A DNA stretch of 64,000 nucleotides from the NCBI RefSeq assembly GCF_910592395.1, contig NC_088311.1, positions 20,030,501 to 20,094,500 on the forward strand, written 5' to 3'. Source of the DNA: Lineus longissimus. Lineage: Eukaryota; Nemertea; Pilidiophora; Heteronemertea; Lineidae. The translations under genes and the position numbers were made by a program. This document shows, one piece after another, positions 1 to 9,640 of the stretch (position 1 is its first letter; every line of letters starts with the position of its first letter). Under the pieces are notes generated by a model that saw only the letters and a program-made list of their open reading frames with translations, ran no database searches and was not told the origin of the DNA.

Positions 1-67
1 TGGCGATTTGAAAAAAAATTCTGTGAAAATCCAACAAAGAAGCTTTTTCAATGCGTTCAAACTGAAG

Positions 68-175
68 TAAGCTGGTACAGTTATAGCCTCTGTGTGCATT
101 GGTATGTACTGCTAGCTGTTTTCTACACACTGTAGGGGCTATGTACCTGCGCTATAATTGTACATCTTGCCCTTA
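68..175. repeat. MITE-like element, GGTACARTTATAG family, copy 1
   Basis: The left end reads taagctggtacagttatagc and the right end is close to its inverted complement (gctataattgtacatcttgc followed by ccctta). Related copies lie at 981-1145 and 55664-55797, and a left-end-only copy starts at 59930. The shared inverted ends and absence of coding sequence point to a small non-autonomous DNA transposon. No transposase is seen, so the superfamily is not assigned. Confidence 0.5.
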
Positions 176-331
176 CATCAGTTTCTGATATCTCTCGGAT
201 AAAATATCCACCAAGGTGTCGATCATCGGCTGATTGAAGTCAGAGTGACACTTTTTTGGGACACCCTGTATGGTGAACAAGACACTACAGTGTATGACAC
301 CCTATATTACCAGGGACTGTCAGGAATATAC

Positions 332-478
332 TAGGAGAACTAGCTCGCATGATCGTCATCCCGATCAAATCTACATCCTCGCGAGAACTCATGCTCATGC
401 TCGCAGCCGAGAAACTTCCATCGCTTAAGAGTTCATCGTCTGAAACCAAAGATTTGCCAACCAGATAAGCGCCCTGTT
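332..478 (-). CDS. MPDZ: MPDZ-like gene, most 3' exon in the window (Ser-rich linker)
   Basis: Open in the minus frame, encoding an acidic and Ser-rich segment (SDDELLSDGSFSAASMSMSS, then REDVDLIGMTIMRASSPS). The proposed acceptor (caacatag before AACAGG) restores phase 1 after the exon at 1977-2186. The proposed donor is the gtatat directly after CCTA. Both sites are weaker than those of the other exons, and a second possible donor (CTG followed by gtaatat) lies a few codons on. No domain is recognised. It reads as linker beyond the third PDZ domain, and the gene should continue past the left edge of the window. The exon call rests on frame, phase and amino-acid composition, not on a known homologous motif. 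Confidence 0.5.
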
Positions 479-980
479 CTATGTTGAGGCTTACATTGAT
501 CACTGGATTGCATAAGGACAGATATCACAATTATGGAATAGATAAAGTTGGAATAAAATCGTCAACATCGTCTAGCAAGTACAGGCTTAAAGAATACGGA
601 TAGATGTGCTGTGTACAGTTAGTTCTACAGATATCTATCATAGAATAGATCCTCAAGAAATACCAGTTGCCAAGGCTGATCCCTTGCAACTGAAACCTAT
701 AAACCGGTATTCTAATCTAATGGACCAGTCAATCAGCATTGCGATTCCCTCATGTCACTCAAACATCACCTCTGTAACCTAAATTTGAATTCCATGCTTT
801 ATTCAATGTTCGAGACAGGGTGACACATAGGTATAGCCAGAGAGTGGTTAGGGGTGCAACAGACCCCATTTTGAGTGGAAAATCTTTACTTTTGACTGGG
901 AAAAGCCATGACTATGAATTTCCCTAGTTTTTCTGGAAAACGACCCCATCCCTTTGGAAATTTTCAATGCCTATGTCATG

Positions 981-1145
981 AAGGTAATAAAAGTGGTACA
1001 ATCACACCCCCAACAGTGTTGAAAAGAGCTAGAAGTACAGATCAATGCACCCTGATCGTGGCTTTATACATTCCAAATCACAGTTGACATCAATGACTGT
1101 ATTTTTACCGGGTGGGGGGGGCTATAACTGTACCACTTTACCTTA
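981..1145. repeat. MITE-like element, GGTACARTTATAG family, copy 2
   Basis: Begins aaggtaataaaagtggtaca and ends ctataactgtaccactttac followed by ctta, so the ends are inverted copies of each other. A G-run (ggtggggggg) lies just inside the right end. Same family as 68-175 and 55664-55797. Non-coding. Confidence 0.55.
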
Positions 1146-1436
1146 TGTAACACCATTCTGAATGGCAGAGTAAATGACCCAAAAGATATGTCACATACAT
1201 AAAAGTAAGAGAAAGCTGTGTCGAGACCTTAATAGATATTAGAAACCTGAACTGCCAGAGAATGCCAATTCTGGAAAGAAAATAGTGGTGGCTCTGGTTA
1301 CCTACAACTGGCAACAACTTTTACTGTCGATACCTGCTGACAACTAAAGAGTTGGGCAAGTTTTTTTGCATCAAAATTAGTTTTGCCAGCTGCCTTATAC
1401 CATTTTCCTGCTTACTGTGATATTATTTTCAAGTCA

Positions 1437-1632
1437 TTTTAACAACAGTAGAACCTCTCTTAGCAGACACCTCTATATTAAGGACACCCTCTCTATCAAG
1501 GACACTAGTTTTGGTCCCAAATTGGGTGTTTCCATTGAAATCAACATCTTTAATCAGGACAACACTCTATTAGGAACAGCATTTGTCAGTCCCGAGGGTG
1601 TCCTTAATAGAGAGGTTCTACCGTTCACTGTA
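1437..1632. repeat. pogo/mariner-like MITE
   Basis: Inverted ends: gtagaacctctctt on the left matches the complement of aagagaggttctac-like sequence on the right, and ggacacc near the left is mirrored by ggtgtccttaatagagaggt. The right end is cactg followed by TA, as expected for a Tc1/mariner or pogo-type insertion at TA. The left terminus is diverged, so its exact base is uncertain. The 73-codon reading frame inside it is a by-product of the repeat. Confidence 0.55.
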
Positions 1633-1976
1633 AGTTGAAATTGCGAGTTCCATTGACAGATAAATCCTGATGACTGGGTGGGTCGACAGTGTGAAGCCAT
1701 ATCAGTTTTGGCTTTTTTTGCCATGCGATGTCGGTGTTTGGTAAATGTGGCAATTTTCTCGATAGCTTAATAGCTCGAAAGGCCTCAGCAGTTCTCAGTA
1801 ATTAGTACGACTGGAAAATATTATGGTGCCTCTGTAGACCATAATCTGATAGGACATCCCCGGCCACCTAGTGGCAGTTGTATAAATCAGTCAGAAGAAG
1901 ATGATAGTGAAGACGTACAACAATCACACCCTCTACTGGAGAAATCTGTAACACTCATAAAAAGATGTTACTTTAC

Positions 1977-2186
1977 CAGATTGTAGGTCTACCCTTTCAG
2001 CACCAACAGCATTTTCATCATTTTCTGCCATTTTCTTGTCATTTTCGACTTTTGATTTGTCATTTTCGATTTCAATTTTAATTATGCTCTCATCGACCAT
2101 AGCAGCTGGTACGGTAACCTCAGTTTCATCTTGGTCGTGTGTGCCATCAAAATCTACGACTATCTCCTGATCTTCGGTGTTATTGT
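1977..2186 (-). CDS. MPDZ: MPDZ-like gene, exon encoding an acidic/charged linker
   Basis: 210 nt, entering in phase 1 after an AT-rich acceptor (gcctaattag) and leaving in phase 1 at TCTG|gtaaag. The product is strongly charged: EDQEIVVDFDGTHDQDETEV, then a Lys/Glu/Asn/Asp-rich stretch of the form KIEIENDKSKVENDKKMAEN. It follows the third PDZ domain and precedes the Ser-rich exon at 332-478. No fold is recognised; it is probably a disordered spacer, as is usual between PDZ domains of this family. Support comes from the long open frame, exact phase agreement with both neighbours and composition. Confidence 0.7.
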
Positions 2187-2467
2187 CTAATTAGGCAAAA
2201 CAAGATTTCTACGTGTTAAGCAAACAATTGAATACTACAAGAGGATGCAGGAGGTCATGTCAATAGTTAGGTTTAAAACTCTACAGCACCTTGGTTGGAA
2301 TGTACTATTGTGTTTGTTGTATAATACATTGTGCCTTGTTCAGGCTGATTACACTCAGACCAAGCCATGAGGGCGGAGCCAATTACTGCCGGGGGGAGGG
2401 GGGGGCTCTCATAAAGAAGGGGTATGCACATCTGTGTCCGTGTAATTATTTACTACTGTCTACTTAC

Positions 2468-2585
2468 TGGCCTGGTCTGTTACACTAAGACCAAACGTCG
2501 GAGATTTGCCACCAGATGTCACATGGGGATCACGATTTATCAACAACACAACGGAACCTTGTGTTCTCCGTAATGCTTCTATTGC
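2468..2585 (-). CDS. MPDZ: MPDZ-like gene, exon completing the third PDZ domain
   Basis: 118 nt, in phase 0 after ttcag, out in phase 1 at GGCCA|gtaagt. Encodes AIEALRRTQGSVVLLINRDP followed by a Ser/Thr linker. This is the alpha-B helix and last beta strand of a PDZ domain (the family pattern is A-x-x-x-L-R/K, a gap, then V-x-L-x-I/V). It joins the preceding exon without a gap (HYDK then AIEAL), matching the usual H-x-x-A-x-x-x-L spacing. The tail beyond INRDP is linker. Confidence 0.85.
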
Positions 2586-2770
2586 CTGAAAAGACATCGA
2601 GGGAGAAATTAGTCAAATCTGTTGAGGAGCCTCATAGCCTAATGGTCAACACTGCTGGTAATCACCCAATAGGGTCCGGGTTCTTTGATTTTTTTTCCGC
2701 AAAATGACCAAAGCCTATTAAAAACGACAAGAAGCCGAATAGACTATAGAGAGAATGTCTCATTATTTAC

Positions 2771-2845
2771 CTTATCATAATGAACTGAGATCAATGGTTG
2801 GTCGTCAACAGCCAATAACTGGTCAAAGACCTGCAGCCGGCCGTC
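2771..2845 (-). CDS. MPDZ: MPDZ-like gene, exon in the middle of the third PDZ domain
   Basis: 75 nt, phase 0 on both sides (ttgcag acceptor, AAG|gtaaat donor). Encodes DGRLQVFDQLLAVDDQPLIS then VHYDK. DGRL-x-x-x-D-x-I/L-L-x-V is the classic PDZ core around beta-D and beta-E. The residue at the start of alpha-B is His (VHYDK), the type that prefers class I C-terminal ligands (S/T-x-hydrophobic) in known PDZ domains. Specificity is inferred, not shown. Confidence 0.88.
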
Positions 2846-3171
2846 CTGCAACCAAGAAATCCATGAAAATTTAAACATCGGGTGAGTCGGATTCCAATGA
2901 TCTCTATCATGATTGCTTGTGCTGTGAGCTAATTAAGGACGTTGACTCGCATATTTAACATTTTTAAGGCAGGCAGATGGTGACATTCCGTTCTTGTGCT
3001 CTGTTTATGGCAGTTTGATAATTTTTCAATGATCCTGCTAGGAGAAGTCTCAGTCCTGATGGAAGTGAAGACAGTGTATCTCATGCACAAGTTGTCATTT
3101 TTATAGCCGTTTTACAAGATTGATCCTCATCCAAAACTGAAACGTGGCATTTCATCTCTAACTGTGCTTAC

Positions 3172-3267
3172 CTCCTGAGCTGGCCCTCCCATTGTAATAC
3201 TTTTGATAAAGATGCCCTTCTTATCACCGCAGCCTTCTTGGATGGCAAAGCCGAGACCCACAGATGA
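3172..3267 (-). CDS. MPDZ: MPDZ-like gene, exon with the GLGF loop of the third PDZ domain
   Basis: 96 nt, phase 0 on both sides (cttgcag acceptor, GAG|gtaagc donor). Encodes SSVGLGFAIQEGCGDKKGIF then IKSITMGGPAQE. It contains the textbook GLGF carboxylate-binding loop, the beta-B strand, a short loop, then GIFIKSI and GGPA, which lead straight into DGRL of the next exon. PDZ domains of this kind bind the C-termini of junctional and polarity proteins in MPDZ/PATJ. The beta-A strand (QQISLQK) is supplied by the upstream exon at 3653-3769. Confidence 0.9.
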
Positions 3268-3652
3268 CTGCAAGAGATAGATTTAGAATATGATAGCATT
3301 GATCTTACCCAAGGCTTCAACTTATGAGTGCTTGCTTTAACCACTACTGCTGGCATTGACCTTGCAACTCTGTCTCTTGCAAACCAGGCAAGGAAGAGCA
3401 TCACGAGCTATGTGTACTTGGATTTCCAACTTAGATATGCACATGTGCTAAGGAAGAGAACAGCAATATGCGCTATACCAAACATTTTGGAGACAACCTC
3501 ACCACGGCATTGCTGAAATGAGTACTGAACTGTCCTCCAAGTTTCAGAGCCAGCAAATTTCAGTTGAACAGAGATTTACAGTTATTCACTGAAGCTTGAA
3601 ATATCGGACGGACGTGTCGGATGGACTTCCCTTTGAAACCCGCACTTCTTAC

Positions 3653-3769
3653 CTTCTGCAGCGATATTTGTTGAGTGTTGGGGAATTGCACGGGGTCAAC
3701 ATGAACACTAGGCAGGTGAGCATTCTGTTCAGCAGTTGTTGGTAACTCCCTCGGTACTTCGGTACTCAG
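3653..3769 (-). CDS. MPDZ: MPDZ-like gene, inter-PDZ linker exon
   Basis: 117 nt, phase 0 both sides, with a strong acceptor (cttcttccag) and donor (AAG|gtaaga). Encodes LSTEVPRELPTTAEQNAHLP, a linker, and ends in NTQQISLQK, which is the beta-A strand of the third PDZ domain. It carries no domain of its own. It links the Pro/Lys exon at 5392-5442 with the GLGF exon at 3172-3267. Confidence 0.8.
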
Positions 3770-5391
3770 CTGGAAGAAGTGGAGGAAAATTATGAAATCG
3801 TTAGTGGGACTCTAGGATTGGGCTGGAAAATACAGACATTGTGTATTTTTTTCCTAAAGGTAAGAGCAACATGACTCCATGTTTTCATCACTGTTATAAG
3901 TACACAGTGAGAGCCTGTCCATGTCAGCCATCAAATTCTTTCTTATTTGGTGTTTACGCTGTGTCGCTGTTGAATATAGGTTACTGATGATGGGTGCTGC
4001 TGTTGACGTTTTTATGAATTGGTTGGTTGTTGTCATTTTTGTGGGGGCCTTGAAAACTGACCAGACTTGCAGCACCATCTAAAGATCACAAGGACAGGAA
4101 TGATTTGACCAGAAGTAGAACTGACGATGATCCCCACCACCTGATTCATCAGTTAGGACATCAAGAAGTAGAAAGAAGAACAACCAGCTCAAAAAAGAAT
4201 GTTTTGTGATAAAAAGAGAGTTCCAGCATTAGCGCCTGGAATGGAACCAAAAAATAGGGAAAACAGCAAAACAAATTGTAAATCACAACATCTATCGATG
4301 GTCAATAGTAGAAGTTTGCATAACTAAGAACAAAAAACTTCTAATCAAATAAGTTGAATGTTTTAGTGAATATGAAATTGCAATGTGATCCGCAAGCAAC
4401 ATCATCAGCCTATTTCCACAAACCTGCTTCAAAACACTTCTAACCACCAGAAAGCATCTGCCAGGCAAGTTGGAAAAACACTATAATTGTAGAAGGTCAT
4501 TTGTTTCAAACACTTCTGCCCACAAAAGGCAAAATGGGAGGCAAAATGGGGAGGCACTTTGGAAGGACAATAAGGGCATTACTTCTTAGTATTTCATATT
4601 CAAGTTTTGCTTGACACACAGTATACAAGCAATTATTGAACAAACTCAAAACTCTGTCAGTCAATATTGATTCATAATTCCACAACTTATAACTATCAGT
4701 CGATTGATCACTGGTGGTAATGCGTGGCCGACATATCTCGAGACGCGAGCTAATATGTTAGTGATTAGTCAAAGACATCCAACACATGGGGTGAAATTGG
4801 ATATCGACCAGACATTTTGATGGAGTTTGAGCATGTAAAGGTACAAATGCCTTAACCGGGAGAAATTTGTGAAGCTAAAAGTTGGTGAATTTATTCATTT
4901 GCAACTGGCAGTAGACTGTCAAACTAAGCGATTACTAGTTTTACCCCAGACGAGAGAGATCCGTTTGTCAGATAAGCAGCAATTACAATCACACGTAGCT
5001 GGGATTTATAAAATGTATTAACGCTCATTTCCGTGGCGCTAGACTCACACAACCTGTAGTTCACTACCTACAGCTCAAGGCACAGAGAATGATGAATCAG
5101 GAAGACTGGAATTGAACTGAATGTTTACAAGCCAAAACCAATGCTTTGTTTTTCTTCCAGGTAGGATCTTAGCACCTGGAAATCACTCATTTTCCGTTTG
5201 AAATGTTTGATAATTTCAACAATTTTGTGGTACAACATGACTGAATCTTCATAAGCAAATTTCACTTGAGCTGTAGTGAATCTAAGCCGGATTAGTAAAA
5301 CAAAATCCCCCACACTTAAAGCCTTTTAAAGAGGTAGAAAACTGACAAGAAAATGGCATGATTATGCACTGTAGAAATGTCATAAGTGTAC
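3770..5391. other. MPDZ-like intron, no further feature
   Basis: A 1.6-kb intron between the exons at 5392-5442 and 3653-3769. It is moderately AT-rich. I saw no additional exon, tandem array or recognisable transposon end. The small reading frames here have no coding character. Confidence 0.5.
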
Positions 5392-5442
5392 CTTTTTGTT
5401 AGAACGTGGTTTAGGCTTTGGAGGTTGAACCAGAGTTGAAAC
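5392..5442 (-). CDS. MPDZ: MPDZ-like gene, 51-nt Pro/Lys microexon
   Basis: Encodes VSTLVQPPKPKPRSNKK. Acceptor ttcaatgtag, donor AAG|gtacac, phase 0 on both sides, fitting the exons before (KDS) and after (LSTEV). PPKPKPR is a polyproline/basic motif of the kind that SH3 domains bind; that use is speculation. Because the exon is a multiple of three with both introns in phase 0, it could be skipped without changing frame. It is short, so the call depends on the splice sites and phase. Confidence 0.65.
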
Positions 5443-5776
5443 CTACATTGAATAAGTACAGGTTCAGTGAGGAGAAAATACAGAGGGGTCAAAAAAATTC
5501 AAGTCATAAATGAAAGGGATGTAAACACAGGCTTGTCAGATAGAATATTAGGGCTGTTAGCATGCATTGCTAAAAAGACAATCCGATTCCATCGGATCCA
5601 TCCTCATTGCAGTCTCATTTCAAAGCAACCGTTGCCGCAACCTGGATGAAGGTGGTATAATTGGGACGATATCAGCAGTGAGTAATGAGAAGGGGAGCGA
5701 CCCTCTGTGGTTTTGTAACAAAAGTGCTTTTCCCCACATGCCCAGCCATGAGCAGCTTCACTCTTCCTAAAAGTGA

Positions 5777-5995
5777 CATGCCTCTGGTGGTACGGACATG
5801 TTGTCCGCATGGAAGATGGCTGACTCCCCAAGAGACTGCTGCAATGGCGACCAGGAATTGGATGGGGCCAAAGGAGATGAGGAAGAACCAGAGTTAGATG
5901 GTTGGACGTAGTGAAGCGGGACGCAACAACTGCAGGTGTAGGTGCTACCTTAGAGAGAGAGAGAGAGACTCTGCATGCCTAATGGTGCATTTCAG
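5777..5995 (+). mobile_element. degenerate LINE reverse-transcriptase 3' fragment
   Basis: Translation in one plus frame gives the C-terminal tail typical of non-LTR retrotransposon endonuclease/RT proteins: LWWYGHVVRMEDG, LPKRLLQWRPGIGWGQRR and RVRWLDVVKRDATTAGV, interrupted by two in-frame stops. It ends near a (GA)n run at 5952-5969. It lies antisense to the host gene, in the intron between 6126 and 5442. No RT catalytic core is present, so it is a dead 5'-truncated copy. Confidence 0.7.
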
Positions 5996-6125
5996 TCCAG
6001 ATGAGACCTGATATGTTTTTGGACAATGGACAATTTCATACTTTAAAAATCTAGCTTTCTCAGATTGGTGAAACAAGAGTAGTGCATGTCACAAGGCGGA
6101 TCAATCCATTCAAGAAAATACTCAC

Positions 6126-6287
6126 ACTATCTTTTGGGGGTCTTGTAGGGGTGAGGGGTTTCACAGCCATATGAACCAAACAATCGTCACGTCGCAGTAG
6201 GATGATCTTGACCTTTGAGGCAGTCACCCCCTTGATGATCGCCGAGGCGTTAAGGTGACTTCGACCGAATATCACTTGGCCGTTCAT
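6126..6287 (-). CDS. MPDZ: MPDZ-like gene, exon encoding the second half of the second PDZ domain
   Basis: 162 nt, acceptor cttcttccag, donor AGT|gtgagt, phase 0 on both sides. Encodes MNGQVIFGRSHLNASAIIKG then VTASKVKIILLRRDDCLVHM and AVKPLTP. The string xNGQxxxGRSHxNASAIIK followed by SKVKxxxxRxxDxxxxMAV is a hallmark of one PDZ domain in MPDZ and PATJ. It joins DELLE of the upstream exon directly. The His of GRSH at the start of alpha-B is consistent with class I ligands. The tail (TPTRPPKDS) is linker. Confidence 0.93.
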
Positions 6288-6365
6288 CTGGAAGAAGAAG
6301 GTGATCAGAATCAATATAGTAAGAATATTGTCCACGTAGTGTCTGATACGAGTCCCCAGATCACC

Positions 6366-6845
6366 CAAGTTGATTTTCGTGGGGCCCAATATCAGGACGG
6401 AGAAAATCAATGAGCAGGATCTTGTGACATGGATCAGACACACCCCAAGTTGATTTTCGTGGGGCTCAATATCAGGACAGAGAAAATCAATGAGTGGGAT
6501 CTGGTGACATGGATCAGACACAACCCAAGTTGATTTTCGTGAGGCCCAATATTAGGACAGAGAAAATCAATGAGTGGGATCTGGTGACATGGATCAGACA
6601 CAACCCAAGTTGATTTTCGTGGGGCCCAATATTAGGACAGAGAAAATCAATGAGTGGGATCTGGTGACATGGATCAGACACAACCCAAGTTGATTTTTGT
6701 GGGACCCAATATCAGGACAGAGAAAATCAATGAGTGGGATCTGGTGACATGGATCAGACACAACCCAAGTTGATTTTCGTGGGGCCCAATTTCAGGACAG
6801 AAAAAATCAATGTGAAGGATATGGTGATATAAAATCAGACACGAC
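6366..6845. repeat. 80-bp minisatellite, six copies
   Basis: Each unit starts caagttgattttcgtggggc and contains agaaaatcaatgag, with ctggtgacatggatcagaca near the end. Starts lie at 6366, 6446, 6526, 6606, 6686 and 6766, so the period is exactly 80 bp. The array begins 79 bp upstream (in transcription order) of the second-PDZ exon. Part of it forms an artificial reading frame joined to that exon. Confidence 0.95.
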
Positions 6846-7124
6846 AACTGTATTATACTTATCCTACATGTGTACCAATACCACAGAAATTATCATTAAA
6901 AGCCAACTCGGGTAATTTCTTACCCAAAATTTTCTCATGACCTGAAGATATCTCGGAAGATGTAACTTCTGAGTAAACGTTGTCGCAACTTCAACAGTGT
7001 GGGAATTCCAACATAATGACGTACAACATGTGAATGTCCTTTACAAATTCCAACAAGAATCATTTCTATGCCATCAGAAATGATATAAAATGTAATCATA
7101 ATTTCTAAGAGCTCCTACATGTAC

Positions 7125-7321
7125 CTCTAATAACTCATCCCCGACCAATATCCTGCCATCTCTGCCAACAGGACTATTGGGTTGCACGCCTGCTACGAAC
7201 ACACTCATCGTGTTGAGATCTTTATTGCCAGCAAGGCTAAGGCCGAGACCATTACTCCCACGGTCAAACTCAATCATGTGAATCTGGCCGTTCAGGTCAC
7301 CATACTTCTTGTGGATGTTTT
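7125..7321 (-). CDS. MPDZ: MPDZ-like gene, exon encoding the first half of the second PDZ domain
   Basis: 197 nt, in phase 1 after ctatttttcag, out in phase 0 at GAG|gtacat. With the preceding exon it reads YGYTR-KNIHKKYGDLNGQ, then IHMIEFDRGSNGLGLSLAGN, KDLNTMSVFVAGVQPNSPVG and RDGRILVGDELLE. The carboxylate loop is GLGL, and the whole pattern (KNI-x4-YG-x-L-x-G-x2-HMIE then GLGLSLAGNKD) is the MPDZ signature leading into a PDZ in the C-terminal half of the protein. This linker match is why I favour MPDZ over PATJ. The 5' end of this exon is duplicated next door (7322-7625). Confidence 0.95.
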
Positions 7322-7625
7322 CTGAAAAATAGCAAAATTGGCAGGATATTATATTCCAACGGTCAAACTTGGTCATGTGAATCTGGCCGTAGGCCACCAT
7401 ACTTCTTTTCTGAGGATGTTTTCTAAAAAATAGCAAAGGTGGCTGGAAGTTAGTTCCCACAGTCAACTCAGTCATGTGACCCTTAAGGTCACGCGAATGT
7501 TTTCTGAAAAATAGCCAAAGGGGGCAGGAAATTAGTTCCCACATTTGAACTGGGTCATGCGAATTGGCTGTTTAGGTCACAGTACTTCTCTTTTTGAGGA
7601 CTTTTCTGCAAAATAGCGGGCCAGA
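7322..7625 (-). repeat. tandem partial duplications of the PDZ exon 5' end
   Basis: Three further copies of about 90-100 bp follow the exon on its upstream side. Each contains the acceptor region (gaaaaatagc on the plus strand, i.e. gctatttttc on the gene strand) and a diverged version of the first 50-70 exon bases (ggtcaaact, gtcatgtgaa and ctggccg blocks). Acceptor AG is kept in all copies (tttttag, tttttcag, ttttgcag). The copies have small indels that break the reading frame and lack the rest of the exon, so they are not functional exons. Confidence 0.8.
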
Positions 7626-8239
7626 TAATTTTTTTCAGTATGTTTACACGCAATTGAAAATGTTCAAATTTAATTACAAATATCAAATTATTTAACGAAT
7701 GGCATAGGCCTTTCAAGTTGGTGAATCTCATTACTAAGAGTGAACATTAGTGCAACGATTTATCGGATTTTTCATCAGAGGCTCTTCCTTCATTTCTGAC
7801 GTGATAGCCACCCGGTCAATCAAACATGTCAAATGAATGAAGTGCATATGAAATACGAAGCAATAACAGTTGATCTATATGTATGAATAATATATCATTG
7901 ACGCCAACGAGACACGTGATTACACTAAGACATCTTTGATTGACACTCAATCAACACTTTGGCCAATACGATCAATTTCCTACTGATTGGTGACAATATT
8001 GATGACATCTATTTCGAGATGAGATTGTTCTATGGTGGGTGTGCCTGCTCACAACGACAACAGAAGAATGGTCTATAATGCTGTTTAACTATCGTTAAGT
8101 GTTGGATAACATTGACCGGGCTAAGGGTAGTCAGGGACATAGATCCAGCATGCTGGGTGTAAATGTATCACTATACGAGCCAATTCGTTACATGCAGCTG
8201 AGTTCTGTGTTGCGATATTTAACTTAGAGCAAAACAATA

Positions 8240-8345
8240 AAAAAATACCATAAGTTTAACTGATAGCACCATAAGTTTACCTGATAGCATCATAAATTGA
8301 ACTGATAGCACCATAAGTTGAACTGATAGAACCATTAGTTGAACT
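8240..8345. repeat. 21-22-bp tandem repeat, about five copies
   Basis: Degenerate units of the form ccataagtttaactgatagc occur in a row with single-base changes (tttacctgatag, aattgaactgatag, gttgaactgatag). Intronic, with no coding meaning. Confidence 0.8.
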
Positions 8346-9239
8346 GAGCATTGATCATGACAGCCCCACATAAAAGACAACCTAAGCCGCAATGAATTTC
8401 CATCGGTTCCCATTTGGCGCCCACAAGATACATGATATAGTTCAACAAGTACCTCATCAATTATTTTAGCTGCATAAACCGTGTCACCAATCACGGATGC
8501 ACAGAGACGATGACCTGGTACTATCTCCATGCACCACTCAACTCATCAATATTGATCAGGGCAGATTCCCAGGCATACGATCGCTCACAAAGAATGGAAT
8601 TCGATTATCTAGATTGAAATGTCGAGAAACCTAAATTCCGGTGATCGTTCTTTACAAGCGTCACATGATGAACAGCTTCTCTTCATTTAGCATGTTTCGG
8701 AAACATGTCAAATTACATTGAGGAGAAAAAAAGGAACACTGCTCATCTCTCTCTGGACCCCTCCCTCCTGTGGAAAGATGAATGTGACTGTCTTCTAGCA
8801 TAACAGCTCAAATATTCTTTCAAAACTTTAAAAGAATATTACATAAGCAGTTCTGGAACTACATTTGTACATGAAGCGAACAGTACATGAAAACAACAAA
8901 ACATGTAACATTTGAACAGGGATTGTACACCAAGGTGTTTAGAATATTGGCCAAGAATAGAATAGAATAGAATATTGGCACTGAGACTTCCATGTGCTGT
9001 AATGCTTAATTGCATTACACACCACCTGATCTAGATCATCCCCTCATCCAAAAGGCAGCCCTTTAAACCAATATAAATGTCGAATTGTCACATGGATTCC
9101 TGAGAAATATGTGTCACTCAGAATAGGAAATGGAAATCTTCCAGACTACGTCCTCTTCAAAATTCAAATCGACATCAAAGGCGGCTCGTCAAAGTATCCA
9201 TTCTCGTTACACTCAGCGGGGTTGATTTCCCCACAGAGT

Positions 9240-9640
9240 CTGAATGATGATGGCTACATCTCAGAAGAGGAAGAAGGAAACAACATCATGATCACAGCAG
9301 GCGGTTGCTGTAACATTATACCTACATTTTCTGTAACAGCGCTAGAGCTCTGGAACTGACTCTATGCGGCAGATAGTGGCAACACAAGACAAGTCAAAAC
9401 TTGTTCAATGCATCGGAGACAAAAAAGGAATTGATATCATGATCACAGCAGTTGCTGTAACGTTATACGAAAACTGACATTTTCTGTAATGGTATTACAA
9501 CTCTGGAGCTATCCCCATGCCACTGACAGTGGGAATTTACCACATCTCAAAACTTGTTCAATGCCCTCTTACGTGTCGGAGGAAGAAGAATTGAGGAAAC
9601 ATCAGTCAGACCCTAAACCATACAGCCTGTCACAGTTACA
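9240..9640 (+). repeat. duplicated segment, possibly from a LINE C-terminus
   Basis: Two diverged copies (about 9295-9425 and 9440-9580) share cagttgctgtaac, acattttctgtaa, ctctggaactg/ctctggagct and tcaaaacttgttcaatgc. One frame reads TFSVTALELWN and the other TFSVMVLQLWS. This is reminiscent of the F-x-V-x-x-x-x-LWN-x-LP motif near the C-terminus of many LINE reverse transcriptases. The similarity is short and no other RT motif is visible, so the origin is uncertain. Confidence 0.3.

Noticed and set aside
6300-6521. N-terminal part of a 153-codon minus frame
   Set aside because: It is the 80-bp minisatellite and intron read into the real PDZ exon at 6126-6287.
8219-8530. 103-codon minus frame near the second PDZ exon
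   Set aside because: Half of it is the 21-bp tandem repeat, and no exon is needed there because the 22.1-kb and 7.2-kb exons join perfectly.
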